Assembly: GCA_022925895.1 (NCBI GenBank)
Contig: JAKSYS010000053.1
Location: 62,001 to 126,000, forward strand
Reading direction: 5' to 3'
Source: Fragilaria crotonensis
Taxonomy: Eukaryota > Bacillariophyta > Fragilariophyceae > Fragilariales > Fragilariaceae
DNA length: 64,000 nt
The notes under the pieces are model-generated. The model was not told the DNA's origin. It did no database searches and saw nothing but the letters and a program-made list of their open reading frames with translations. Each line of letters opens with the position of its first letter. The stretch's first letter is position 1. The position numbers were made by a program, and so were the translations under genes. Positions 54,468 through 64,000 of this stretch are shown piece by piece.

Positions 54468-55490
54468 ATGGCGACAAGCGTAGCAACGAAGAAATCATTA
54501 CTTGTGTTGCTATGGTGCTGCATCTTATCACACCAGGACATCTGCTGTCATGGCTTCTCCGTCAACAATTTGAAACGATCAAGCCTCAGGATGGATTCTG
54601 GTGAAGCACAACACTTTTCTTCTGCTGTTCGTCAGCTAGAATCGATTACACACTCCATCCCTGCCACACTTCTCATGCACGAGAAACGCCAAGGGCATGT
54701 GATTGACAATGTACAAACAACCATCGGAATGCCATGGACCCAGTCAATCGTGCCAACGCAAGAGCTAACCTTTATGCCGTTCTGGATGCATCAAATGGAC
54801 TTCATGAAATCTCACTTGAAAGATTTACAAGCGAATCCGGCTACAAACAAAGCCGGGACGCGACAATTTTCTCTGTCCGAAGGAGACAACGTGCGAATTG
54901 CCAACTTGTGTTTCACTTCATCTCATTTTCGCAAAATTCGCATGACCTACTACGATGCCGGACCTCAAGTACAAGTCTTCAACAGTCTCTGGTATCCCGC
55001 TGCAGAGTACAACCTGCCCGTCCTCGGCATTGATCTGCTCCAATTTCATGGAGGTAAGAAGCATTTGGCAGTCATGGACTTTCAACCAATTCATGAATCG
55101 CAAGAGGGACATGCAGTGCCCAACTATGAAGAGTTGTTGTTGAAACCGATTCGTGATCAATATCCTTCCTTGCAAGGAAAAATGAGTTCCCGATTCTACG
55201 ATGAGAATCAATTCTTTTCCAAAGCCATGTTGTTTGCTCGATTCGAAGATGCTTCGATTGTGACGCAGGATGTCATGCCCGCCTTTGAGCAGTACTTGGA
55301 CGCATACCTGACATTGGTCCACTCTACGGATCCGTCATTCGATCACACCGAGATTGTACTGGAACGACAACGAGCATACGATGTGTATTCGGCACAACGG
55401 GATCCTGCCTTGCACATGTTCAAGGCGAAGTTCGGCGAGACGTGGGCGGATGAATTTGTTCATGAATTTCTCTTTGACCAAAGTCGATGA
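54468..55490 (+). CDS. Ferredoxin-dependent bilin reductase, plastid (copy 1)
   Basis: 340 residues in the HY2/PebA/PebB/PcyA family, which reduces biliverdin or its products to bilins using ferredoxin. The ATG at 54468 gives MATSVATKK and a signal peptide ending CCHG|FSV (G29|F30), a plausible plastid motif; ATGs at 54417 and 54459 also lie in frame. Family signature: FRKIRMTYYDAGPQVQVFNSLWYP, YNLPVLGIDLLQFHGGKKHLAVMDFQPIH, SSRFYDENQFFSKAMLFARF and the C-terminal ERQRAYDVYSAQRDPA with EFLFDQSR. The LGIDLL...DFQP arrangement looks closest to PebB-type enzymes, but regiospecificity cannot be read. The likely product is a bilin or phytochrome-type chromophore. It pairs tail to tail with a paralogue at 55707-56780. 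Confidence 0.92.
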   Translation: MATSVATKKSLLVLLWCCILSHQDICCHGFSVNNLKRSSLRMDSGEAQHFSSAVRQLESITHSIPATLLMHEKRQGHVIDNVQTTIGMPWTQSIVPTQELTFMPFWMHQMDFMKSHLKDLQANPATNKAGTRQFSLSEGDNVRIANLCFTSSHFRKIRMTYYDAGPQVQVFNSLWYPAAEYNLPVLGIDLLQFHGGKKHLAVMDFQPIHESQEGHAVPNYEELLLKPIRDQYPSLQGKMSSRFYDENQFFSKAMLFARFEDASIVTQDVMPAFEQYLDAYLTLVHSTDPSFDHTEIVLERQRAYDVYSAQRDPALHMFKAKFGETWADEFVHEFLFDQSR

Positions 55491-55706
55491 GGCAAACAAC
55501 ATAGAAGCACACGTCCACTGATGGTATGTACTCGGAGCGTGGCACTCCCTCGCTCGAGTAACACAATAAACAAATCCTTCCACATTTTCAAATTCAGAAT
55601 ACTAAAGTGTCAGGTACATATGTGAAAATTAGTATTACTGGTTGCTAGTAGTAGAAGTACACATCATCCGATGGAGCTGGGCTGGCAGAAGAAACAAAAC
55701 TTGCAC

Positions 55707-56780
55707 CTATGAACTTGCCGGTTGTGCTTGTCGTGGTGGACCTCCCATGGGGTTTCCATGGTAATCCCACCCTCCTCTTTCCGATAATGAAAAGAGGAAG
55801 TCGTACACAAACCCATCAGCCCACTCCTTGCCGAACATGGAGGCGAAGAGGCCGGTTGCTGGATCACGCTCCGCCGAGTAGGTATCGTAAGCCTTTTGGC
55901 GTTCCAGTACTGCTTGCATTTCCGATGCATCGGCCGCAGGAGTTTCACGCACCATATGAAGGTGTGTCTGCACATATTCTTGAAAAGCAGGAAGGAGTTC
56001 GTCCGAAATGACGCCCTCATTTTCAAAGCGTGCAAAGAGCATTTGCTGCGAAAAGAATTTTGTCTCGTCATAAAATTTTGACGACATGCGACCCTTGAGC
56101 GATTCGTACTTTTCCTTGATGGGCTCCAGACGATCCTCAAAGATGAGCGCATGGTCGCTTTCATTCTCGTGGATGGGTTGAAAGTCGACAATTGCTAGGT
56201 ATTTCTTGCGGTTGAAGGATAACAAGTCGATTCCCAAGACTGGAAGATTGTATTTCGGATTTGGGTACCAGACCGAGTTGAAAACCTGACAATTGTCACC
56301 GGCATCGTAGTATGTCATGCGAATCTTGCGATACTCATCACAAGAGAAGCACGAGCTCACGATGCGAGCTTTCTTTTCAGTATTCTCTTCGTACGAGAAG
56401 TCGTTGTCGTCGACCGTACATGAGATAGCGCGGAGATTGGTAAGATTCTCCTTCATGAATCCCAGTTGCCACTCCCAGAATGGCATGTAGAGAAGAGCGT
56501 CTTCTGGAAGAGAGGCATCGATTGATTTCTTCCAAGGCATACCATGAGCCACTTCCACTCCCGGTACTGTCAGTGGGGGAACAATGAAAGATGTTTGCTG
56601 GAAGAAACTAGCAATTTGTTCACGCGTAGCCACATCGAGATCCTCCATGTCCCGAAGCAACGTCCTAGAACGTCCCTGGGTCACGGCTTCTTGAGGACGA
56701 GCCACAAAACTGACGCTAGGCGCTGATGCAAAGAAAGCCTCCACGACCGGAAGCGCAAGAAGAAGATGTTGAGCCTTCAT
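55707..56780 (-). CDS. Ferredoxin-dependent bilin reductase, plastid (copy 2)
   Basis: 357-residue paralogue of the neighbouring gene, convergent with it (216 bases between stop codons). The start at 56778-56780 gives MKAQHLLLALPVVEA|FFASAP (A15|F16), a good plastid motif. Shared signature: YRKIRMTYYDAGDNCQVFNSVWYP, YNLPVLGIDLLSFNRKKYLAIVDFQPIH, SSKFYDETKFFSQQMLFARF and ERQKAYDTYSAERDPATGLF. It differs by a Gly/Pro-rich C-terminal extension (GGWDYHGNPMGGPPRQAQPASS). Similarity is strong in the catalytic core and low at both ends, so the duplication is not recent. It may catalyse a second reduction step, as PebA and PebB do together, or the same reaction; this is inference. Confidence 0.92.
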   Translation of the reverse strand: MKAQHLLLALPVVEAFFASAPSVSFVARPQEAVTQGRSRTLLRDMEDLDVATREQIASFFQQTSFIVPPLTVPGVEVAHGMPWKKSIDASLPEDALLYMPFWEWQLGFMKENLTNLRAISCTVDDNDFSYEENTEKKARIVSSCFSCDEYRKIRMTYYDAGDNCQVFNSVWYPNPKYNLPVLGIDLLSFNRKKYLAIVDFQPIHENESDHALIFEDRLEPIKEKYESLKGRMSSKFYDETKFFSQQMLFARFENEGVISDELLPAFQEYVQTHLHMVRETPAADASEMQAVLERQKAYDTYSAERDPATGLFASMFGKEWADGFVYDFLFSLSERGGWDYHGNPMGGPPRQAQPASS

Positions 56781-57670
56781 GGTCGTTGAGTACACTTCAA
56801 GCTTGAAAGCAACAACGCGGACAGTAAAGTGGAACAGGAGGTGTTGTTTTGTTGCTCTTCAAACAAAATCACTTCCTCCGATTTGCTGATTTTGCTGCGT
56901 AGGAACTAGTATTGAATCTCTCGTGGATACTTGAAGGCTGACGAAACGAAGATCGTGGGGTTCAACATTCCTCTCTCCTATTGACTGGATACCAGAAGTT
57001 TAGAATATTTTAGAATCTTGAACTTCAGCTGAGCACCGATGTGATTTTGGCTTCGAAATCTTTGATGCTTGAACTTCCAGATTCCCTAAATGGGTACCCG
57101 GAAACCGAACCACGTCGACAACTTTGTTTCGGTACGCCCACCATAGACACGGTACAAGTACAGGCAATTTACCCTACGACGTACAGCTCGTTAACTCTAG
57201 CAATAGTGTACTCAGTACTGGGAGTACTCTGTAGGCTACAGGGCCTACTAGAGTAGAGGGGCTAAACGCTCAACTCCACGGCATAGCTACTCTTAGGAGC
57301 CACGTGCATAAACCAGTTACCAGAACAACGGTAGGACCGCAGCGCAAATTGACTGAACAGTAAACGATAGCATCTCGTTCTTCAAGTCTTGGCGTCTCAC
57401 GGTCATTTCCTCAACGCTTAAAGGTTTTGACTGAATCTATTCCACCACTGGTGAACCTTTGGTCGTTGGGCTTATCAACGAGCGCATAGCAACTCGTCAA
57501 CTATCCCGCCGAAGGGTCAACCACCACAGATAGGCCTATGAATTGACAATTCAGCTTCGATCTTTTAAGAACATTTCCCAAACTTCTGTAGTCCTCCAAG
57601 TGCATATAGTCCACGGGGCTTACATCTAATCGAAGCAATCGCTCGTCCAACTAAAGACTTCGAACCTAAT
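56781..57670. other. Intergenic stretch without a gene
   Basis: About 890 bases between the bilin reductase promoter and the quinone oxidoreductase stop. GTAC-rich at 57140-57240. No gene supported. Confidence 0.4.
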
Positions 57671-58997
57671 TTAGATCTTGTAGAGCACCTTGCCCTTACT
57701 TTTGCCGGCCTCCAAATACAGATGGCCCTCGGCAGCTTGTTCCAGCGGGAAGCTGGTGTCAACAGACACACTGAGCTGTCCACTCTGCAACCAGCCAAAG
57801 AGTTCATCCGATCTTGACACCAATTCCTCTCTGGTCGTGATGTAATCTAATAATTTGGGTCTGGTGACATAGGCTGACTTTCCGATCAATCGAAGGACAG
57901 GGAAGGCAGGTACAGCTCCAGAGGCATTTCCAAACGAAATGAAGATTCCGCGGTGTGCCAACGAATTTATAGAGATATCAACCGTGCTCTTTCCGATTCC
58001 ATCGACAACAGCCTTGCATCCAACACCGCTAGTAACTTCCATGACGCGTTTGACAATGTCCACAGATTCGTAATCCTCGTAGGACGTTCCAGGAACCTCA
58101 TCCAAGACAATCAATTCAGTGCATCCCAACTTCTCAGCAACATCAGCCTTTCCCTTTGAGCAAGTTCCAATAACTTTGTACCCACGAAGCAAAGCCATTT
58201 GAGCCGCCCACTGACACGTTCCTCCTCCGACCCTATGAATGAGCATCCACTCTCCTTCCTTGATAAGATCCGCGTGGCATGTGGAGGTAAGGTAATGGGC
58301 CGTCAAACCTTGACCACAAGAGGTAGCCACGTCAATTCCAACCTTCAGGAACTGGGAGGAGCTTCGCAGCAGGAACAGCCGTGTATTCGCAGTAGGTTCC
58401 CAAGACCGAGTAGGCAACACGATCGCCGACCTTGATTCCGCTGGCGGCAGCCTCGTCCGAGACTGCAGCAACAGTTCCGCCACCCTCCTGTCCTCCAACG
58501 AATGGAAGATCGCGAGGGTACAGCCCCTTTCTATGGTAGGTGTCAATGAAGTTGATCCCAGCGTACTCATTCTTGACAATCACTTGACCTGGCTTCAGGT
58601 CAGGCGTGGGAAAATCGTACTCGACCTTCATCACGTGAGCATCTCCAGTCTCTCGGATCACTGCAGCCTGCGGTCAGAGGGAGTGAGAAATTCGTTCCGA
58701 AGGAGAGCGTGAAGGTATGCACATTAGCGACATTTCGGGATTTCGGTCCGAATTTGAGATTTTATGGCTTAAGATTTTTATTCTCCTACTAGGAGCCGCA
58801 CCTGAATGGCGCATGATTACGTACGTATTCGAAGTATCGAGACTCAAATGCGTCACAAGCCATCAAGTCGCACCTATTCAAAAGAAACATCAGGTGAGGC
58901 GTACCTTCATTGTTGCAGGAACTGAAGACATGGAACGAAAGGCGAATGAAGGAGCCACCCTGACTGAGAGAACACGACGGGAAACAACAGAGAACAT
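57671..58997 (-). CDS. Mitochondrial quinone oxidoreductase (zeta-crystallin-like MDR)
   Basis: Exon 1 is 58905-58997 and exon 2 is 57671-58667, with a 237-bp phase-0 intron (ATGAAG|GTACGC ... CTGACCGCAG|GCTGCA). Exon 1 encodes a mitochondrial-type presequence (MFSVVSRRVLSVRVAPSFAF) and exon 2 starts with AAVIRETG. NADPH:quinone reductases of the medium-chain family make one- or two-electron reductions of quinones. Motifs: VIVKNEYAGINFIDTYHRKG, GGQEGGGTV, VGDRVAYSVLGTYCEYTAVP, TSCGQGLTAHYL, ALLRGYKVIGTCSKG and GIFISFGNASGAVP. The nucleotide loop HRVGGGTCQWAAQ replaces the usual AAGGVG. The frame shifts near 58342 (LLPVPE to VGIDVATS), one base too many, probably in the GG pair. About 362 residues. 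Confidence 0.88.
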
Positions 58998-59539
58998 GGT
59001 GATTAATCAAAAGTTGTGACGAAATCTATGATTTATGATTTACCCGTATTTCTAAATTTGCTCCGTGAAACTTGGACCTGATTTCACGTGGTGGAGGTAT
59101 CCCATACCCGTCATTTTCTTGTCCCGGCACGCCATGGTATATCTGCTGTAGTGAAAGCGGTACCGTTGTACCGGGTAGTTATTAGCTACTACTACTAGAG
59201 ATCAACGTTGGCTACTACCATAGCTAGCTACCGGTAGCTACTTGTATTCTTGTATATACTGTACAGCATACAGTACATACTCAAGCACCGTCCCAAACCC
59301 CAAACTATGACATACTGTACCGTACTAATACTTGTACTGGTCCACAGTCCAGACGTCCAGACTCAAGACATAGTAGACTTGTACATATGAACCTGGTACT
59401 GGTACCGTGGTACCAGGTACGTTCCAGTATGATACAAGTATGATATCATACGAAGCACTATGCATATGTCATATGTATGCATATGTCATACAGACTAGAG
59501 ACACAACATTTCCAACTCGTTACTTGTACACAACCGGTA
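58998..59539. other. GTAC-rich stretch left of the DDE transposon
   Basis: No gene. 59160-59540 is the densest cluster of GTAC and CATATG/TAGCTA palindromic words in the window (GGTACTGGTACCGTGGTACC, CATATGTCATATG). Confidence 0.5.
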
Positions 59540-59556
59540 CTGGTACAGCTGGTTTT
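59540..59556 (+). repeat. Left terminal inverted repeat of the DDE transposon
   Basis: CTGGTACAGCTGGTTTT, reverse complement of 63103-63119. Confidence 0.85.
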
Positions 59557-59788
59557 CTGTTCTAAAATCCGGGCGCACGTCCCAGTATTAATTCTACGCT
59601 AGACCGATTTCACTGCCAATATGACGTCACGAGGGCGGGACTTTGTCGTGTTGGAAGCAAGGCTTCCACAATGAGATTTTCAAGCCGTCGTTTGCAACAT
59701 TTCCATTCTAATCTATAGATTTACCTCCTGCAGTCACCTTCCTATGTAACTCAGTGAACCTACTGTTGGTGATAAATCTATAGATACA

Positions 59789-62785
59789 ATGGTTGACAAA
59801 GGTAAATATGCTATTTTGACTGATGCCGTCATGCTACTTCGAACAGACATCACGTATGGTCCGAGATTGTCAAATTGCTGGCTTCCTGCATCAACTTGGG
59901 CTGAAGCTTTAGGGAGATTTGATGTCAATGCGTCCCTTGGCGTCATTGATGTAAGAAGGTTCAATACAGGGATGTCCAAGTCGGCTTCTTTCGGAGAATT
60001 GATGCACCGATTTGATGGATCAAACACAACAGGAGTGTTCAGAGTCACATACAAGAACACATTCTATTACTACTTCACAGAGAAATCAAGGCAGATACGG
60101 TACCCATGTCCACTTAACAGTGCATGGAACGAAAAAGTAATGGAAGCAGCCGCAAATGTGCTAGTCATTCCAAGCACAAGATCAAGACCCGCTCTCGACA
60201 CAATGATAACTACACCTGTCAACACGGAGGCTACAACGGGAGGAAGGATCGGAGACATTGTTGAGCAATCACCGAGCAAACGAGCAAGGATAGGAGATAC
60301 TGGTGCGGCCGCTGTAATGATTGCTGCTGATGCTTCTAGCTCAAGTTACTGGCCATGTAGCCCAGAGGCATACCGAGTGTTCAAACCACCAAAGAAACAT
60401 GGGACAACGAATTGCGAGGATGGGAATGATACTGATTTCGATTCTGAAACTCCAATGGAAGCACTTCAGAGAAGGATTGTACTGCTTCAAAGCGTTCATG
60501 AGGAAGAAAATAATTGGAGGAATGTTGTGCAAGGTAGAGATATCGACAACGTGTGTACCAAAGCTGAGATATGCGCTGTCAGGCAAAGGGCGACGTTTCT
60601 TTGTTATGCGTACCGATTGGCTCTTGCAAAAATGAATGAATGGACGTGGCAAGACTGTTGCACTGAATCTTGTAAGGTATTGAACACTGTTGGTATGACG
60701 CAAGCAACCTTCTATAAAACCATCGCAAATTGGAACATTGTGTTCCGTAATTTTGAATGCTTCCCAAACCCAAACTTGTCTGTTCAGTGTGGAAACGACC
60801 TCTTCCTCGAGTTCTCGAAGTGTTTCCATGCGCAAAGGAGCAGATTGTTGCATTTGGCGTCGAGAACTTGTCACATCTTTCAATTGAAGCAGTCTATCAA
60901 TTCGTTCATTCGTCTGTAATCCCAAGGCTGGCTGCGTTGTGGAAACGTGAATCGGTAGTAGACGAAGATACTGCAGAAACGTCAACATTGAGTACAAGTA
61001 CTACAGCCATTAATCCTACTAGCAATCCTGTCGATGTCGATCAAGATGAGGATGATATTGCGCTATTCCTTCGCGCACATAGACTTAAAAACATGAGCTT
61101 CACAACAGCATGGCGCTGGATGCGATTACTCGGATTCAAGTATGATACGAGAAGGAAGAGCTTCTACGTCGATGGCCATGAACGTGAAGATGTTGTCGCA
61201 CATCGAAATGCATTCTGCAAGAACTACCTTACCGTGCTTGAGCCACGTTGTCGGCGTTGGATTCAGCTTCCACTCAGTGAAGCTGCTACGATCAAGACCT
61301 TAGACACAGATTTCGGACATCATTACTATGATATTATATCTGATGAGACTCGGGTTGAGTTTCACGTTGACTATTGGAAGAATTGCATATCAAGAATCAA
61401 AAGGAGAAGAGGCAGCGCGAGATGTTGAAGCAAAAACAAGCATACGAGTGTCATCATCAGTCAGGCCCTTGATGATTATTGGTCAAGATGAGTCTGTCTT
61501 CGCGCAGTATCTACTGTCCTCCAAACAATGGGTTGGGCCAAAAGGACAAGTGCCACTTCTGCCCAAGTCGGAGGGCGATGGGTATATGCTTTCTGCGTTC
61601 GTGTCACGCGAATTCGGCTTTGGCAGGCAGATGACAGAGGATGAGTTACAAAGAGTGAATATGGCAAGGCAAACAGCAGCTCTCGGCGGTGGAAATTACC
61701 TCGATACAACAGCTGCGATGGAAATCTTGGGAACAACGAGGAAGCCGATTTTGTTGGAATCCCCCTTCGTAAAATACTTGTTCATCGGAATCAATAATCA
61801 GGGTTATTGGAATTCATACCACATGAGTCTTCAGCTTGAGGATGTGGTTGATTGCCTACGAATCCTATATCCAAGCTTCGATTTTGTATTTTTGTTCGAT
61901 CATTCTCAGGGACACGCTCGCAAACGTGATGGTGCACTCAGTGCGATCAACATGCAAAAGAACTTTGGAGGATCAAAACAGCAGATGAGAGACACAGTCA
62001 TAATGTCACAAGAGGGTTATCTGGGCACACACTCACCAACCCTGGGCATCGGAGACACACAGTCAATGGTATTCAATACTGACGACTGTGGCCCATGGTA
62101 TTTGACACCAGAGCAACGTGACTTACAACGTCATGATCGAATAATGGGGAAAAGAAGCAAGCCAATTGAAAAAACAAAGAAGACCCTTCTTGAAGAGCTC
62201 AACGAAAGGGTGTGACGCTCCAACAAAAACGCGGGTACACTAAAGCCGAACTTCAGGAATTGGCAAGAAACAATTCAATCGAAACTCACAAAGAAGTCGA
62301 CAAAATCCTATCTGGATGGGAAGGAAAATCTAAAGGCATGCTACAAGTTCTGTGGGAAAGAGGACTGATTGATCCAAGTGAGTTAGATAAATACACTGTC
62401 GACGGAAAGAAAGACACAATTTCAGGGAAGATTGACTTACGGTATTCCCTACGCCATCTCATCGCAGAGTGTGCTGATTTCAAGGATGAGGAAACGGCAC
62501 TTCAGTACCTTGGATCTCAGCTGGGCATCACGGTACTTCTAACACCAAAGTTCCATGCCGAATTAGCAGGGAAGGCATTGAATTTTGCTGGGGTCACGCA
62601 AAGGCTTTCTACCGACGGGTTCCTGTATCTCAAAAGAGGGGACGAGAGAATTTCAAACAACTTGTGAGAGATTCAACGTGTTCAATCAAGGAGTTGACCA
62701 AAGAAAGGATGGGAAAGTTTGCTTCGAGAGCACGCGCATATATTTGTACTTACCATCATCTTTTGAGAGTCAGCAGAGAATGAGG
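59789..62785 (+). CDS. DDE transposase (FDxSxGH...HAEL family), five frames
   Basis: Starts at ATG 59789 (MVDKGKYAIL). The N-terminal part includes NWNIVFRNFECFPNP and FPCAKEQIVAFGVENLS; then a helix-turn-helix-like MSFTTAWRWMRLLGFKYD. The catalytic core has D1 in GQDESVF (61487-61489), D2 in FLFDHSQGH (61898-61900) with NMQKNFGGSKQQMRDTVI, and E in HAELAG (62560-62562) followed by WGHAKAFYRR. The core resembles uncharacterised fungal and algal DDE proteins; the D2-E gap of about 220 residues rules out DD34E mariner. The frame slips four times at or near short homopolymers (near 60793, 61380, 62208 and 62569), three by one missing base and one by one extra. The C-terminus ends LLRVSRE near 62785. 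No clear intron. Confidence 0.8.
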
Positions 62786-63102
62786 CAGCAAGGTCGTACC
62801 CACAACTTCATCGCCACAAGTATAACAGAAGATCAAGGACTTCTGTACTCCGAAATCCAACGCCTGATGAAATTGTTCAAGTCTCACAGGTGTGCATTGG
62901 ACTTCGATCGTGGCTTCGTCAACAGTGCACTCAAAGAAGCAAAGACAAGAAACGAGGAGGACGAGGTGTGATCATCATGTCGACAGAGATGGATTTTTAT
63001 GGTCGCAGGAGACAGCTGCTACTAAAACTTGATAAAGGATATGGAAATAATATGCGTGCATGGTACGAATTGTACACAACCTACGTTCGGACGCTTCAAC
63101 GA

Positions 63103-63119
63103 AAAACCAGCTGTACCAG
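63103..63119 (-). repeat. Right terminal inverted repeat of the DDE transposon
   Basis: AAAACCAGCTGTACCAG, reverse complement of 59540-59556. Confidence 0.85.
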
Positions 63120-63412
63120 TTCCACCGGTAGGTCTATCTCTAGCCCGAGTTTCAGAGCACTCCGTACTACTGTAATCAGTACTCCAGTACTCAGTGCTGT
63201 AGTTCTGGAGTGTGTATCATAGTGTGTTCCTGCAGACGTCGTCCATGTGACGAAATCTTGGTGAGGCTGCGAACGCTATGTTTTACATACACTGATTGTT
63301 TGAAGGTAGGAAGACCTCGCAAGTAGGACACGCAGTGACACGTGAACGAATTCTTTTCCAACACCATACGCTTCTTGTTGCTATTGTCACTCATTCGCTT
63401 ACTCCCGCACAC

Positions 63413-63832
63413 ATGTCCGATTTGAACGTACCCTTGGCAGATGATGCCTCTCAGGCATCGAGATCTTCTCTGTCGGGTTCGTTGCTAGATCGAATTCGAG
63501 CCCAACGAGAAAAAGAGGCCGCTCCCGTTGCACAACCCGAACGGCTTGTGGTTCCAAATTACAATAATCCTGTTGAAACCAGTGATCCTTCGAATGCAGC
63601 ATGGTCAATGGATTTCAGTATTCCACGATACGGTGGAGGAAACAGCAACAATGAAGCTACCATGTCGCTCTTGGGTGACGAGGAGGGCAGTGAGCCGTAC
63701 TCCATGACTAAGTATTTTCAAACCTTTGTTCAGGATACCTACAACGCCTTTCGGTCTCTCCACCCCGTCGCACAAGGAGTTGTTGCCGTGACCTTGTTTG
63801 CTCTTGCTCTATGGTTGTTGGACGTTCTTTGA
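63413..63832 (+). CDS. Small tail-anchored membrane protein of unknown function
   Basis: 139 residues from the ATG at 63413 (MSDLNVPLADDASQ). The N-terminal 100 residues are soluble, Ser-rich and charged (GSLLDRIRAQREKEAAP). Then SMTKYFQTFVQDTYNAFRSL leads into one hydrophobic helix at the extreme C-terminus (GVVAVTLFALALWLL). This is a tail-anchor topology, seen in ER, Golgi and mitochondrial outer-membrane proteins. No SNARE motif is visible. The same frame runs upstream to 63296 without a stop, but the next upstream ATG (none before MSD in frame) is lacking. The DDE transposon ends about 290 bases upstream. Confidence 0.75.
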   Translation: MSDLNVPLADDASQASRSSLSGSLLDRIRAQREKEAAPVAQPERLVVPNYNNPVETSDPSNAAWSMDFSIPRYGGGNSNNEATMSLLGDEEGSEPYSMTKYFQTFVQDTYNAFRSLHPVAQGVVAVTLFALALWLLDVL

Positions 63833-64000
63833 TTATCCACGTTAAATAGCCTATCAGACTTGACATCCTTTATAGATCAGACAGAGCGACGCCCAGGCAA
63901 TGTCCCGGGAGGAAGACAGAAAAGATTCAGTGGGGAATCCGTTTATTTCGAGTTTATGTATAACCAAGTATAATTGAAAAGGGCCCTGTATGACTACTTT
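63833..64000. other. Right-edge non-coding stretch
   Basis: 3' flank of the tail-anchored gene. No further gene is visible before the window ends. Confidence 0.4.

Larger units (their letters stand above)
59540..63119 (+). mobile_element. DDE DNA transposon with terminal inverted repeats
   Basis: A 3.58-kb element bounded by perfect 17-bp inverted repeats CTGGTACAGCTGGTTTT (59540-59556) and its complement (63103-63119). The word ACCGGTA flanks both ends (59533-59539 directly; 63124-63130 four bases further out), so it may be part of a target duplication, but the words are common locally. It carries one transposase gene (about 59789-62785). The whole transposase is recognisable, so the element is probably young and possibly autonomous if the frame breaks are assembly errors. 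Confidence 0.85.

Overview
The window looks like nuclear DNA of a photosynthetic stramenopile, most likely a pennate diatom. Seven predicted proteins begin with a signal peptide that ends in the diatom plastid motif (small residue, then F or Y at +1, as in AAAF, NAFSAP, CAFAP, ASAFSS). Genes are compact, alternate between strands and carry short GT-AG introns of about 70 to 240 bp. The window also holds a Ty1/copia element whose reverse transcriptase and gag fragments resemble those of diatom copia elements.

Layout. 0.4-8.8 kb: TRAPPC2/sedlin (three small exons), a TenA-like protein, a Myb/SANT protein resembling SNAPC4, a membrane-anchored tubulin-tyrosine-ligase-like enzyme, an exostosin (GT47) fragment and plastid SufS. 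8.9-18.6 kb: a repeat-rich block with a 32-bp minisatellite, a 741-bp hAT-like non-autonomous element with an 8-bp target duplication, a 6.5-kb DIRS-like tyrosine-recombinase retrotransposon on the minus strand, and a degenerate repeat of about 177 bp. 19.4-36.7 kb: host genes for an arrestin-fold protein, a possible SLF2-like protein, TMEM184/LAZ1, an NRBF2/ATG38-like MIT protein, IST1, a SET-like plus prolyl-4-hydroxylase protein, two membrane proteins of unknown function and a 3-ketoacyl-CoA-reductase-like SDR; a Harbinger-like MITE lies at 26.4-27.2 kb. 37.1-43.2 kb: a broken copia element with identical 144-bp LTRs. 43.4-59.0 kb: a gene-dense block rich in plastid proteins (a possibly thylakoid-lumenal histidine phosphatase, a BASS transporter, an RRM protein, a small unknown protein, two convergent bilin reductases), plus a J-domain protein, an FAD oxidoreductase, a methyltransferase, TIM44 and a mitochondrial quinone oxidoreductase. 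59.5-63.1 kb: a DDE transposon with terminal inverted repeats. 63.4-63.8 kb: a small tail-anchored protein.

Functional themes. Plastid functions: Fe-S assembly (SufS), solute import (BASS), bilin synthesis and RNA binding. Endomembrane and autophagy functions: TRAPPC2, IST1 and NRBF2-like. Mitochondrial import and redox: TIM44, J-domain protein, quinone reductase. No operon-like logic is expected or seen.

Caveats. Six host genes and the DDE transposase lose frame at positions in or next to short homopolymer runs, while the protein on both sides stays convincing. An under-polished assembly is the simplest explanation, so these genes should not be called pseudogenes from this sequence alone. 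Family assignments come from reading translated motifs, not from database searches.
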